A DNA stretch of 64,000 nucleotides. It comes from Thunnus maccoyii. Taxonomy: Eukaryota > Chordata > Actinopteri > Scombriformes > Scombridae. Below the pieces are notes generated by a model that worked only from the letters and a program-made list of their open reading frames with translations, had not been told where the DNA came from and made no database searches. A program made the position numbers and the translations under genes. This document shows positions 23,516 to 37,624 of the stretch, piece by piece; the first letter of the stretch is position 1, and every line of letters begins with the position of its first letter. Where the stretch lies: the NCBI RefSeq assembly GCF_910596095.1, contig NC_056536.1, positions 17,531,291 through 17,595,290 on the forward strand. Direction: 5' to 3'.

Positions 23516-26289
23516 GGACCAAAGCGGTTAAAATTTGCTTTTGGATGGGGGCTTTATAAAGGCACTAGAATAGTGTTGAGACGGCGCTGAAAAATGAATC
23601 CAGAAGCCTTTATGTTGCCGGACAGATTAGAGAAATTAATGTGCTCGCCACAGTCGCAGCATCCCTCCAATCCCTTTCTCGGCCCTGTCGCCTCCATGTC
23701 GCGAGGCTGAAAAGGTACTTTATTGAAGTTTGGGGGCGAAGTGGGAGAAGGCCGAGTTCACCTCGAGGACACATTTTCTGTCCCATTAGGCTCATTTCAG
23801 TCTGGATGGCCGACCTCTCCAACCCTGTGACCTGACTCCTTCTCTATACGTGTACCTTCTGTGTGCGCCCTCGCTGGTCCCCCCTTGGCCTCGGCTTTCT
23901 TTGTGGATTTTTCTACGTTGTGCCTATAGAGAGGCCTGCGGCGGGGCATCACTGAATGTGTTGCTCCTTTTGTTAATCAGAGTGACCCAGGACAGTGTTG
24001 AACTCTCGGACAGTCCTTCAGATCCAGGAGACCTGCAGGACTTGCAAACATGCGCCCTTCTTAACAGCGTCTTGTGATTTGATCTGTCCAAACTCAACTG
24101 GCAAAGATTCGTGTCAACTTTCCCACGAGTTACTGAAGTGACAACATAAATTGCAATATTCTGACAGATTATGAAGCGTTATTCTGATTATGTGTGTTGA
24201 TTAGATTTTACAAACTTGTCCGGGAAAATAAGAACTACTTTACATATATATTGTACAGGCACTTTGGGGTTTTATACTATTGTAACTGGTACAATTAAAT
24301 GGTTGTTAAAATTAGAACCAAAGTATAAAAATGTCCTATTTTCCAGGGATCAGTTACGTTCCTTAAAGTCTCCAAAAAAAAAAAACACAGAAGGCAGTAA
24401 AAATAGTTGGTGCGGTCACATGACTTCTGTGTGACTTAAGAGAGCAACTGGCCTCAGGTCAGCACTTCCGTTCAAAAGGAAGCTGCCAGTTTTAGGTGTT
24501 TTCTGACAGTACTGGGACAGTTTGGTCGCTGTGATTAGTTAATGGACAGGGACCTTTAAGCTTGTAGTCAGGAAAACCTTGCAAACTTTCCACAGAGACT
24601 TCACTAAAACTTTCATTTTATACACAAGGTAATTCTCCCTCATGTGGGACAGAATTTAACCCAAATAGCGTATTGATGACAAATTGATTCTTGCTGCAGA
24701 ATGCTCCAAAAATCATTAAGATTATGTATATATAAAGATAACTATTGAAGATGTTACAAACCTTTAGATATGTCTTCAATGAAATAGTTTTCTGTTATTT
24801 GGGAAATCTTATATTATCGCAAGCAACCTTAACTTGATACTTATTTTAACCACTTTGCAATAAGTTTGGTGTTTCGTTTGTGGACTGTAGAATACGTGAC
24901 AGCATGTGTTCACAGCTGACACTGACAGTGATCTCAGTGTCTGTCATTTGTGTGTGATAATTCAGCTTCCTCCTCATATATCCGAGGCTACAGGTGCAGC
25001 AGCTCCAATTGCAGTTAACAATGACGGGGTGTCCCTTTTTGTTTGAGCTCTTGTGACTGAAGCTTTGCGTAAAGTACAACACGAAGCATAATTAGCGGAC
25101 ATTTTCTTGACTTGTTGACTTTGCTTTATCAGGGATTTAACTAAAACGCCTATATAAGGCCTCACTGGATTTATTATGGGAATAAACAAGACTTGGTTTG
25201 AAATGATTGTTTAAAAAGCTCATGCAGTTAAGCAGTCATGAATCAGGCACTGTCACGTGTTCTGTTAATTAACTTTGGACTTATGCGCAGTTTTTTCTCC
25301 ACAACGGAAACTTTTCTTAATATTTACACTTATATTTATCATCATCGTATTTAAGGATTTAAAAAAAAAGTGCGGAACGTATACTTAACACGTTTACCTT
25401 TCTGTACTCTCATAAGCAAGCCAATAGTTCATTAAATCCATTAACTTCAAAGTTATATAATCTTACCTGTCAGGAGATCAAAATAAATGTAAAAAAAATA
25501 ACAATAACTTCCCTGACTAATGGCGTCATCCTTTATGAATGAATGCCAATCTTTAAAGTTTAGAATAAACTCTCTTGATTTTCATTTTCACGCAGCTCTT
25601 TGCTTTCAGCTGAATCTGTAGAGTATCTCTGGGAAGGCGGTAGTTATTCTTAACCTCACCACCTTGCAGGAATATGGTGTATTTTATGTGTTTGAAGTTC
25701 AGTTGTTTAAATTCCTCAGCACTTACTCAGCCCTAACTGGTTTCTTTTCTGACTTGCGACTGTTGAATCACACATGATCTTCAGCTCACATTGCACCGCT
25801 GCGGGCTCGCTGTGATTTATGAGCACCTCAGGCGAGGGACCCTCTCTTGGAAGATGTAAAAACTTTACACAAACAGCCACCGAAATGTTTGAACAAGAGC
25901 AACTACGAAACAAAAATCACCAGCTGTTCTGACGGTGGCGTTAGTTTATGGCCTGTTTTTTTTTTTATTATGGCGCACCAGGTTACACATTTTTTCCACT
26001 CGTCTCAGGTGAGTGTCTTCTTCAACCACTTTGGTTTGTAATGAAGGGTCCGGGGCTGGAGCATTGTTATGGTGTAGTGTGTTTAAACGGCAGCCATGGC
26101 AGCTGCATAAAGGCTGAGAGTTGAAACAGGGGTCACGCTGCTATTTTCCAGAGACAGAGAGGCTCTCTCGCATTGACCAGCAGTGGGTGTGTCATAAATC
26201 CGTAAATCTCTCTCCCATCCGTTCACTCTAGGGAGCAGATGCACCATGTCTTTTCTTTGTGTGTGTGTGCGTCTCTCTCTCTCTCTCAC

Positions 26290-26291
<2 letters not shown>

Positions 26292-26364
<73 letters not shown>

Positions 26365-26371
26365 GCGTGTA
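26292..26371. repeat. (GT)n microsatellite
   Basis: About 80 bp of GT repeats preceded by a short CT tract (26270-26288). Confidence 0.97.
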
Positions 26372-28059
26372 ATAGAGAGGCAGAGTTAAATGAATTTACA
26401 TAAAACTAGATTTTAAAACTCCATCAGACATGTTAAAATGATTTACTGTCAGTGCTGGCAAACATTTCAAGCAGCTTGGATCAACACCCTGATACCCCAC
26501 TGCAGACTTCAACATCACATCACACAGGAAATGATGGCCCGGGTAAACTTGCCCGCAATACTTTATGTCATCATAACGCCTCGCTGAGAAATATTTCATC
26601 AGCCTATTTGCTGCATCGTTGAGGACCTTAGAAATTACAGTCATTTTCCTCCATTCAGTGTGTCACCAGGGGCTCAGACAGTCACTAGATTGAGTTATGA
26701 TTATCTTATTCACTTTTCATTAGCAAAAGTGATCTGAATATGGGATCCAGAGACTATAGAGCCACAATTATGTATAGGTTAAGTGAAAATGCGCTTTTTA
26801 TTTGATTTGTTCTCTGAAAATGATTCTCCGGTGTGTTTATGCGGACACCAGTTGCTTTTCCATCACCGTTATCGTCCACTTTGAGCACTTTTTTTTAAAC
26901 ATATCGCCATATGTTGTTATATTATTGAATATTAAAGTCGCAATGCAAAACCAAAATGTAAAAACAAAAAAGTTCACATTTTTAAAACATAGGATTGAAA
27001 CCTGCAATCTCTCCCAAACTGACTGAAAGGCCTTTAAATACAATTATAGCTACACGTCTTTATATTAATATTTAACGATTCTGTTTTATATCAGCTGTAA
27101 AAAGCAGTAAAACTATTTATTAGTTATTTTTCAGGCTTTAATATTCATATACATTCAGCTGTCAACACTTATTGTAAATCATGTACATTACATATTACAT
27201 AAAAATATTTCAAAAACCGTGTTTGTTTTATGCTGCTGAATTATTTTATTTTAATGCTATATATATCATGCAAAAACATATTTCTCCTGATTAAAAAAAC
27301 ACTTAAAGTCATCTCCAAATTGTATCCTTTCGGATGGCATTTCATTGGCTCAGAGCTGCAGGATTTATGTTTGCACTCTGCACAGACAGTTCAGGATTTA
27401 CAGAGAGCTGTGGCCCAAATTAATACTCTATGTTAATGCACACGCTTATGCAAAAGTCAGGACTTGTTTGGGAAATTGACAATGTGTGTCTTTTCCTCAC
27501 TTATGAAGTGCAGTCTGCAAACTCTAGTCCTTTCATTTCACTCTGCATTGTTTACAGCAACATAGAGCACCGGGCCCATAAATCTTCCCCTTGCTCTGCC
27601 AAGACAGCGCCATTTGTATGCACCGTTTTAACCGACAGCATCCTCTGCCCATTAACGTCTTCTCCCCAGCTCTCTCTCAGTCTCCTCTTATCTGCCCAGC
27701 TCTTGTCCCCTGGAAATACATTAACTGATCCGTGCATCAGTTGAGCTCTGTAAACTAGTGAAGTTTGGGGAATATATAATGTACAGAAAAATGAAAATAA
27801 AAATATAAGAATTGTGTTGCATTTCCTAGATTTCCTCCTCCTCCTGCCCGCATGTTGCAGATGTTTCCCATTTCCTCAGTACCGGTTTCTCTGCAAGTTA
27901 TTGATATGAAAAATAAAAGTTTATCGACGATTTCCTTGGTTGTTTGTGTCAGCAGGCGAGAGAGCGCAGAAGGTAAGGAGGAATTGGAAAAGGGTTGACA
28001 CCCAGAGCGACCGGCGCGCTTTTGTGTGAGAGAGAAAAATGATTTATTGCCACTGAGGC

Positions 28060-28076
28060 GGTTCAAACAGAGTTCA
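28060..28076 (+). promoter_or_regulatory. DR5 repeat, candidate retinoic acid response element between hoxc4a and hoxc3a
   Basis: GGTTCA-AACAG-AGTTCA. Both half-sites are the same pair as in the well-studied RAR-beta2 promoter element (GGTTCA-N5-AGTTCA). It lies 6.6 kb past hoxc4a and 2.5 kb before hoxc3a, comparable in place to the neural RARE enhancers 3' of Hoxb4 and Hoxd4. Confidence 0.6.
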
Positions 28077-30329
28077 CGGAGAATTGTGGTGGAGGCGCGG
28101 AGGAGCTAAATTATGGTCTTGCTGAGCTAGTATATCATAGATTCTATCTCCAATTCAGAGAGTGTGTTCAAGGGTGTGAGGTAAGGAAAACAAAACCAAT
28201 TTAATTACTTTCCCCCATTTCACTCAGTGCGGATGTATACTGCCCACTTCACCTGTAGAAATAATACCAATAATAATAATAATACCAATAATAATAATAA
28301 CAATAATGATAATAATATTTTTTTGTCTAAAACATATAAGCAGATGCCTTTATATTTCCATTTATAATTATTTTTTCTCTGCTGGCGTACATTCATCACT
28401 TAACTATAATTTTAATGTGCAAATTGGAATAATTAAACCTGGTCACAATCATCATTACCTAGTTTTTTTATTTTCAAATTCAAATCAAGTCTCCATGTAC
28501 TTAACTTTTAGCATAAAGTTTAAAATTAAATATTAATATTTAAAAAAAACCCCAATATAATCAAGTGTATTTACAGTTGATCGTGGTTACCAATAAGCCG
28601 GACTCTATGGGGTGATTGTAGTTGTATTATGTCCTTGATGGGAACTGATCAAAACTAAAATATTGTATTTATGAAATAAATAAATAAAAAAACCCAAGGA
28701 CGTGACTCAACCCTGGAGGTTCAGGTAAAACCTCAGTGGTGGTGGCGGCAGGGGTGAAACGGAAAAGGGGGAAGTGTCCTCTTCCAAGCTCTGCAACCCT
28801 GAGTGCATAATCCATCACTGCTGAGAGACACCTAAAGAGGGTTTTCTCGACAGCTTTGTTGTGGTGAAACACCAGAAGGAACTTATATCTTAAAGCATAA
28901 GAACTAAGATTGATACTGGCACAGAATATGTTAACATCATAGCCTGCAGAAGCCCGCCCTCTCCTTTTGAGAGATGCTTTTGGGTGCACTATTTTAAAAT
29001 TTTGTGATTGCTTCATTAATCTGCTTATTTATCCACTTTGCGTACGTTTGTGTTTTGTTGAAACGAAATAGTCATTTTTTATGAGTTTTTTTTTTTCTCA
29101 GTGTAACTCAGTTAGGCCACACTTGATGTAGCTTTTGGCTCAAATAATCCCCCCTCCCAAAAAAAAAAAAAAAAAAAATATTATGGGGTTTTAAAAATGA
29201 AGTTGCAAAATTTATATTTTATTGAAATGTATTGCAGCATTAGAGCCATATTTCCAAGTTCCTGGTGTCTTGCTTTGCTCTACATTGTAACTACAAACAG
29301 GCGCACATAGGGGCTCTATACTGAACATCTCCCCCTATACTCTTTGTCCATGCAGCCGTGCAGCAAGCGGGATGTTTCCCATCAAAATGTCCATACTGTC
29401 TGACTGTTGCCTCACAGAGCCACAGAGAGGGACACTTGATACTGTACAGTGATGCCTGATTAATGCAAATGCGTTGAATCGTCCTATAGGGAAAAAAATC
29501 TCTAATGATTGCCTCCTTTGTCTTTGTGTGGCAATGACTGTCAAGCCTTTGTTTGACCACTCCCAGTGAATCCTATTAAGCCAAAGCTACACTCCGACAG
29601 TTATAAACATATGCTGTTATTTCAAGGAAAGCCCGCCGATTTATAATGGCCAGATGCAAACTAAGTTATCCAAAAATAATCGATTGATTCTTTTGCAGGC
29701 AAAAAATCAGCCAGCATGACAATAGACAGAGCAGCTAATAGCATAGAAATACCGTAATAAATAATCATATTTATCATTATATTTAATTGGATGAGAATAT
29801 CCCGGAACACAATTTATTTTTCTGGCATTTTACATCAAGAAAAGCTTCAGCAAAAAATAATGAATTGTGGTCGATAACTCGTTATTATCCAATATGATCG
29901 TCCAGCTCATAGACATAGCCTACTGTATAGGACGTATAGCGTTGCATTTGATTAAAAAACCTACCACCAAAAAGTTCAGGATGTGCAGCTGCAAGCGGCG
30001 GCTCCTTCTAATAAAAGCGTCCTGTCAGAAGATTTACAATTTTACGAGAAATCAGTTTCTAATGAAACAGGTTTCTCGGAAACACATACATGTAATCTCT
30101 GTGTCTCCCCACTCTGCCATTTTTTCTCTCTCCCCGTTCATCTCACTCTTTCTCTCTCACACTGATCACACAGTTGTTGGCGTCTATTTATATTCCGTCA
30201 TATCTTTTTTTTTTTTTTATCCCTATAGGTAAATAAACGCGGGCTGCTGTTGTCTGAAGAAATATCGCAGAAGCTTCTTCGGGAGCCCCAAGTTGGCAGC
30301 GGATTACTTTGCAACTCCAGAGCTCGGTC

Positions 30330-30350
30330 ATTGGAGGACAGCCACACGTG
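30330..30350 (+). promoter_or_regulatory. hoxc3a: hoxc3a promoter module (ATTGG-N10-CACGTG)
   Basis: ATTGG at 30330-30334 and CACGTG at 30345-30350, spaced exactly as in the hoxc4a promoter, 186 bases before the start codon. No TATA box is evident. Confidence 0.5.
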
Positions 30351-30535
30351 ACTAAGGCACCCTTCTGGTAAATATTATTCAAATGTTCCACATGGTTACT
30401 CCAAGTGCTCTTCCCTGCATGCCTTTTTACATTCACGTTAAATTTGATCGGATATTAGACACACAGAAGTCCTTGTCTTTTACTACTGTTGAGGGATTTC
30501 TGGTTTTATTTGAGACAGTTTGATGAGCTGGGTCC

Positions 30536-30887
30536 ATGGACCCCCAACAGTCTGCCCTCCCACTGCAGCTGCATGGCAACACTTTTGCTATGAGCTCTGG
30601 ACAAGTGCCAAAACTAAGCGCGGGATACAATGAAGGAGGAGGAGGTGGTGGTGATGGAGGAGGCCAAGAAGCAGAACTTAATCAGCAAAACATGACCTCC
30701 TCTGCTCATGTCAGTTCCAGGTTGAACCCAGATGAACAGTTTCAGTGCCCACTGGAGCCTCTGGTTCACTGCCGTGCCAAGGGCGAGCTGGACGTCAAGA
30801 GCAGGAGCTGCAGTCTACTCACCATCTGCCGCTCAGGAGTAATTTTTCCCTGGATGAATCCACGGACAACTGACTCAGAACAATCTG
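30536..30887 (+). CDS. hoxc3a: hoxc3a exon 1 (divergent N-terminus, FPWM hexapeptide)
   Basis: First exon of a paralog-group-3 Hox factor, a gene absent from mammalian HoxC. The Hox3 hexapeptide IFPWM lies at residues 103-107, and the exon ends TCTG/GTAATG in phase 1. The N-terminus is atypical: it starts MDPQQSALPLQLHGN and contains a Gly/Asp run, whereas Hox3 proteins normally begin with an MQK(A/T)-type motif, which I could not find in the 300 bases upstream. The chosen ATG (context GTCCATGG) is the first in frame; an ATG at 30523 is out of frame. An upstream exon cannot be excluded. Spliced length is 301 residues, shorter than Hoxa3/b3/d3 (over 400). Confidence 0.85.
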
Positions 30888-32095
30888 GTAATGCTGGTTT
30901 TTGTTTTGTCATAAACTAAATAACTTTTTAAAGTTGTAACTAAGTGTCCAAGATACTGTTGACTGATGTGTGAATCCATGAATCCAATTTTGAATGAATG
31001 TTTAACTCAAACACTGACATCTGACCTTAATGTTGTGTAGCACTTAGTCAATTACTTCTTGTTACATGAAGACACTGAATGCATGTGCTATAAAAATGCA
31101 CTGCCCATATGTTTGTCATACTTGATCATATTTCCAAAGTCTGTCTGTCACCTGCATTATTTCTCACACACAAAAGTACACTCATCAGATGCACAGGCTC
31201 TATATCCTTTATTAGGTTTAAATAAGTATGTGGATGAGTGTGAATGTTGCAGCACAGTTAACCAAATGTCAGTGTCATGTGTATAGCTGTTTGTTCCTCC
31301 AGCTCTTTACTTGAAGTGATATTCAAAACAGAGAAGCTGCAGGATGAGCCGTACAAAAACACCTTGTAAACTACACTGTTGCCTCTGAGGATCTTTAAAT
31401 GTAGATTTTTTAAACTTAATCAGAAAATATCATCTTTTTTGATTTCATAAAATCTATGATTCCTGCTCTAATAGATCTCTTCTAATGCTTGATATTTTCA
31501 CAGCTATACAAAACAAGCTAGCATATACACTGCGGATGCTGCAGTCTCTCAGTCTGGTGGAGTGCTGTTAAGATGTGCGGTTCTCTCTCTGAGGTCACTA
31601 CAGGCCTTATTAAGTGTCCATTAACCCCTGCGTGTTATATTGTTATCAACAGGGCCCTGGTATCCCTCATATACATGTCAAATGGAATCTCTAATGGTGG
31701 TTATTTTCAGTGGTGGTCCCAAGGTACCTTTTAAGTGACTGAGATGGGGATTTGACAGGTCTGCTTCCGTGTGTAGCTGTGATTAATGTGGCCTGTCAGG
31801 CAGCCGTAGTGGCGTCAGATGTTTCCCCCAGACTGTTTCTTCGGGAGCTAACTTTCCCCCTGAACACATGACACAGTAGACAGCCAGTCTTGTATAGTGT
31901 CTCAAGCATGACTGAATACACAAGAAGAGCTGAGGGCTCTACTTTGTCTCAGTTTGATTGGCTGAGGAATAACATGGGTCTTACTAGCACTTGAAGTCCT
32001 CCATTTGGAGGTTATACATTACACAAAAGACTTGTTAGGTATGTGACACTTGCTTTTAATGCCCTCTCATCTTTATGTGCTTTCTCCTGCATCAG

Positions 32096-32649
32096 TCAGT
32101 GGCGGTGTGCAGGCTGGTCACGTGGGAGGAGGCGGAGGCAGGCACAGTGTCAGAAGGGAGAGAACAGCCTTCACTAACAGCCAGCTGCTGGAGCTGGAGA
32201 AGGAGTTCCACTTCAGCCCTTACCTGTGCCGCCCTCGGAGGCTGGAGATGGCGGCAGGGCTGCAGCTCACCGATCGCCAGATCAAGATCTGGTTTCAGAA
32301 CCGCAGGATGAGGTACAAAAAGGAGCACAAGCATGGGAAATTGGTGAATCCGTCCCGGTGGTCTCCTTGCAACCCCTCCTCCAGCTCAAGCTCATGTGCA
32401 GACCACTGGAGGCTCCCAGGTGCTTTTGTTGTCAGAACTTCCCCCTCCTCTGATGTGCACTTCATGGATTATGCTCCTATGTCTTCCTCTCCTTTTGATT
32501 CTCCTTGTCAGGCCAGCAGTGGTCAGTGTATCCACCCTGCAGAGCTGCCCCATCTGAACTGCATACTTCCATCTGTTGCAAATGGTCTGCCACCCTCCTG
32601 TACAGGCACAGATAGTCATCACCATGCTGGCATTTCAAACTGGTCCTAG
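32096..32649 (+). CDS. hoxc3a: hoxc3a exon 2 (divergent Hox3 homeodomain)
   Basis: Starts after CTGCATCAG; TC completes Val118. The homeodomain is at residues 136-195. It keeps the group-3 marks YLCRPRR, EMA and [10 protein letters not shown] with Y56, and all core residues (L16, F20, W48, F49, N51, R53), but has changes I do not expect in Hox3: E4, F8, S23-P24 instead of N-R, A36-G37, and R55 for K. The tail is Ser/Pro-rich, lacks the long conserved Hox3 C-terminus, and stops at TAG 32647-32649. No frameshift or premature stop is present, so the gene looks intact but fast-evolving. The 1.2-kb intron shows nothing notable. Confidence 0.92.
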
Positions 32650-33270
32650 GGCCCCTTAATGGTTATTCCTCCTTTGCTCATCAAAATCTCAATGATAGGT
32701 CTACTTTCACTTACTTATGAAAGACTGGATGTCTGATTAGCATCCCCAGGTTTAAACCCCCTCAGCACACACTTTCACCATTCATGAAACATTTTAATTA
32801 AACTATTCAAACGTATCTTAATTGAAGGAGAGCTACAGTGATATCACTTGTGGTGACTGGGGACTGCAGGTCTTCAAACCTGCTGCTCATCTTGTATGCA
32901 CACAGCATGTACAAAACATTTGGGCAATTAATAATTACATGTTTTTTTGCTGTAACTCTGTTGCTGTTACATTTGTATTGTGGTTGCATGTTTTATGCAT
33001 GTGGGAATCAAACTGTGAGTGAGTTTTCTATTTCCCTCGGTTGTCAAATAATAGCTAAATGGTCGTCATATTTTGTAAGTGTCACATTAGGCCTCTTTTT
33101 CATTACGTATTGTAAATAGCAGGTCATTTGTGTAAAACGTTTTAATGTGAAATGGGCAGAATAATGTTCATATTGAATGATGTTATATTTTTGTTAAAGC
33201 CATTAAAAGGATACTGCAAGTCTTTGATACTGTTCTTGATTAATTGAGATGTCATATACTGTACATGCTT

Positions 33271-33276
33271 AATAAA
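33271..33276 (+). terminator. hoxc3a: Polyadenylation signal, possibly hoxc3a
   Basis: AATAAA about 620 bases past the hoxc3a stop. Confidence 0.4.
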
Positions 33277-36200
33277 TACATTTGGGAAAACTGTAGCTCT
33301 TGTGCAATGTTTACCCTATTCATCGCTGATTAGACTTACACTTTTTGTCTCCAGCAGTATTTCATGATTAAGGATTCCTGGATTAGATCCCAAGTGGAAA
33401 GACGAGAGAGATTCTGTAATCAAATTAAGGCACGCTTTAAAAATTCACTGAAAAGTCTACAGTATTGTGCATTCAAGTTGCACAATCTTGCCACATAAGC
33501 CTCTCCCTCGCTCCTGCCTCCGAGTTCCCCACCATTAATCACCGAGACAAGGCAGTCTTTCCAGCACTCCAACCACAAGCTCTGAACCCACTGGGCACCA
33601 TGACAAGATCTCTTTCCTCCTCCTTCCCAACCCTTGCCTTTTCAATAGTCAAATTGTAGTGCTGCAAGTTGGGGCTGGCCTCCTTCTCAGGGGGCATGTT
33701 AGTTGTGTAGTTTGGAGGCCCTTCCAGCAGCCCATAGGCCACAACAGACCAGCGAGGTTCAATCACTATTGACAACATATTATTCTAAAGAACAATGAGG
33801 ATACTTTGTTTATTTTCTTACTTACTATGGGGCAATTACTCTTGCTTCCACTCTGGCTTTGTGACATGTGGATTCTCAAGTATACTAAACTATGTCTTGC
33901 TATTTTTTGATTTCAAATGTTTCGACTCTTGTGGAGCTAAATTACGCATGCTGGAAATTATGCGTTTATTTGACAGAAGTGGGTCACATTTTCTCTTGGG
34001 TCTCTACAGTTTTACATGTCAAGATAGACAGCAGCTTTCACAACCATGATGAAGGAGCGAACCCCTCTCTTACACTTGATAATGTGAGCTCGACTATCAA
34101 TATTCTAATAAACAAAACTGCAGTTTTTGGACATGCTGACATTTTTATATCAGTAGCCTTACTGTAAATGAGCTGTCATAGAGGACTACTGACAGCTATG
34201 AAATGAGGGAGGTAATGAGGAAGTTTATCCCCTAGTGGTCCTGGATAGAACGACTTCCTGCTCCTAATTCATTACCTAATCAGTCCCAGGATCAGCTGTC
34301 ATTTGGTAAATATTTGACACCATTTCCAGCAGGTCTAAGAAAGTATCAGGGGAACCATATAGGTGCCATAACTCTGGAAATTCTGAATAAAATAAAGTAG
34401 GGTCTACACCACATCTGTATCAAAGAGGTGGTGACACAACCCTGGGATGAGAACGTGTTGGGTGACAGCTGGGTAATTTAAGAGAAAAGTAATAAAGGGC
34501 AAAAGAGAGAAAGAGACTGAGCAAGGAGAAGTTCTCCCCTACAAATATGTTCGCTTACAAAGAGACAGAAAGAGGCGGGGGGATTGTGAGGAAGAAGCAG
34601 ACAGTGTTGGATTCCTAAGATTCTTCCATATGCCGGGTGATTTATGGCGTTAATGGTGCCGAGGCTCAATAGGACCTTTACCTCTAGTTCCTCACAACAT
34701 TCTGCTTCCAGACACTAAAAGCCAGGAAGATCCACACACTGGAGTGCAGTAATTCTGTGGATGGGGTCAAGGGGGATCCCCAGGGGTCAAGGAAAACCCC
34801 CCTCCCCCATCCCCCCACCCAAGGGCCCCACTGCAAGGGGGAACAGTCTACTTCCATTTCAACATTAAGTTAGCCAGTTGTTCTCACACTGGGTTGCTCC
34901 CAACTAAAGTCATTACTACCTTTTTACTCACTTGACTCCCCATTTGATGACATCTGTTTTCAGATCTGCAAATCCCCACAAATCCTTACATGTTTTTCTA
35001 AAATTCTGGGCTTTGATCAGACTGGAGCAATGCATTAAGTGGATCTTTGAAGTGATAAATGATGCCAGCCGCGGTGCCATGAAACCAGCTTTGGTTACGG
35101 TCCATCATTAATTTGAACATTTTTGTGTTATGTCCCTTACAGTGACTGATGTTCAACTGTCCCATTTGCAGCTGTTGTGAAACTGATTTTGGGTTTAGAT
35201 TTGAAAAATTCTCCGTGCATTAAGACTTTTCTTAAGCCGCCATGAAGACAAAACCGCTGTGTGCTTGACAAAGACGAGCTGTTCTAAGTACCTCACAAAG
35301 CATTTGCCCCTGTGTTCAACAATCGTACTGACTGAAGCTCGTCATATAACTGTCACAGTAGGCTTCTGATGTCAGCTGGAGTTTTATGTTATGAGGTGGT
35401 AACTCCACTCGTTATATGGGGATCAATATCAGAGGAAATAAATGACAATAATGATAACAAATGTCTTTGTGACAGACCCTACTCTTATTGCTGTGTATGC
35501 TGTGCCAGGTTGTTCTCTGATTGGTTAGAGGCCCTTAAACCATCAGAAAATCATCCAAACCCCACCGAGGACACTTTTCTCTCACCAATTATACATTACA
35601 CTGGATTTTTGTTTTGCTGTGGTCTTTCTCTGCCATTTTTGTTTTTACATCTTTTACATGCTCTTATTTACACCACTAATGTCAATGACTATCACACTTA
35701 TGAATTGGAATAGCAGCACTTCAAAATCTCTCAATACTGTGGCCTCAGTTTACCATTTAATATATAATCCTGATGCATTTTGGCAAACAAGTCTTCATCA
35801 GAGCACAACAAAACTGGTAATCCTCCTCCCTCTATAATGATTAAGAAATCATCCCCAGGTGTGTAGGGGAGATAATAACTTGCATTGAATTATTACAGCA
35901 TATACAAGAGATATTTTTCATCAAAGGGAAACAAATGTTTCCATCACAACAAATCTGAACCTTTGAAACTGCAACAAAACAGCTTACTGAACAGTTTCTG
36001 TTTACAAAATGTAAACCTGTTAAAGGCCCTACCTATTCATCTACGAGCTCAAGTCATAATATAATATCTTCCAGAGGAAGCTCACACACACACAAAATCA
36101 TAAAAAAAAGAGGAGAACAACTTTATGTGCATTCATTTCACCAGCCTGGATGGATAGTTAGTTTTATTTTATTGTCATGAAACAATATAAATACTTGCAA

Positions 36201-37624
36201 AATTATATCAAATGCAAAAAGACAGATTTGATCATGTGTCTGCAAAGAACATGTGGATAAAAATACAACATGTACTAAAACTACAAAAACACAATCAAGC
36301 TGTTCCAAACATGACACCAAATAAAAGCACTTGAAGTTGTCATGACGTATTTCCACAGAGGTTCTGACTTAAAGTTCATGACTACAACTGTGGCTGCAGT
36401 ACATACACACACACACACACATATATGCTTCACCACAGCTGTGACTTGCTACTTTACTAAATACATCCAGATGCAACATAACCCCTTACAAAATCAATTA
36501 GGAGGAACATAATATTCAAGATTATGATCCGTTTGTGGCCAACTTTTAATTTTCTTTTATGATTATTAGGATTTTTGAGGATATAATGATTTGTATAATA
36601 AAAAGCATAGCAGTAAATGCTTGCTCAAAAGTGACTGCTACTTGCAGCACTTTAGTCCATTGTTGAGCAAAATCCTGAACTTTTATGCTTGGCCTTTAGG
36701 AGGATTTGTTCTTTTTATGACCTATTAACCTTCTCAGCCTTTTCTCCCCCACAGTAGTTACTGCTGCCCACCAGCCTCTCCAGGTGCTTGTTGCTCAAGA
36801 TGATTGTTAAGTATCAATTTCCTGTGTCACCTTTATGGGTTTTATTTATTTGTCTGTTCCTTCATGTGGAACGGAGCCCGAGCATCACTCAGGTAGATGG
36901 ATTATAACTCAACTGCTACGACTCATCAATCTGGGAAATTTGACTTCCTGAATCTCATACAACTGTTACTGTCATATAACGGCGCGGCATTATCAAGATC
37001 AATGACATTTTAAATGCTTCCCAGTTAAGGATGATCTGTGACAATAAAAAGGTAAGTTGGTGATGAAACTGTCTCAGCTGTGGTGAGCAGTGCTGTTCAC
37101 AGTGAGGGAGTCACCGGCTGGAGCTCACTTTTTCCTCTGAGGAGCGCCGGTTAAATGAATGAACTTGTAATCACAACAGTCACACCGCTAAATGTCACAT
37201 GTTGACCATTATTGATCACTCAAGGATTATTCAACACCCAATGGCTTCATCACACAGAATGTAATCTATGAACACTATCTTTTAGGTCTTGTGGAAAAAA
37301 GTCTCACAGACAACAAAGTAAATAAAGACATAATGACATCTGCAGGATGAAAATATTTTGTATATTGTAAATATCCAGTGTCTATAAACGTCTAACCCTG
37401 GCTCTCATGTTCATCTCAAAAAACCTACTTAACAATGTTTTATCAGCTTGGTACTTCATGACTTCTTCTACTTTTATCAGAATTTCTCATAAACATGAAA
37501 CATGAATTTTGAACTGATGTCACTTTTGTTTGAGGGTCTCAGAAACTCAACTGTAAAACATAGTTAACTACAATGAATTTCCATATGCTTTGTATCTGTG
37601 ATTGGTGCTGACAATACTTTTTAG

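Larger units (their letters stand above)
21460..30329. other. hoxc4a 3'UTR and hoxc4a-hoxc3a spacer
   Basis: After the probable 3'UTR (to about 22.07 kb) no coding exon is visible. Contents noted: an inverted repeat of NK-2-type sites (23483-23515), a CT then GT microsatellite (26270-26371), AAT repeats (28260-28318), a DR5 repeat (28060-28076) and poly-A (29160-29179). In HoxB the corresponding interval 3' of Hoxb4 contains the early neural (retinoid) enhancer. Confidence 0.55.

Noticed and set aside
30523-30525. Upstream ATG before hoxc3a
   Set aside because: Out of frame with the hexapeptide; the next ATG at 30536 is in frame and in better context.
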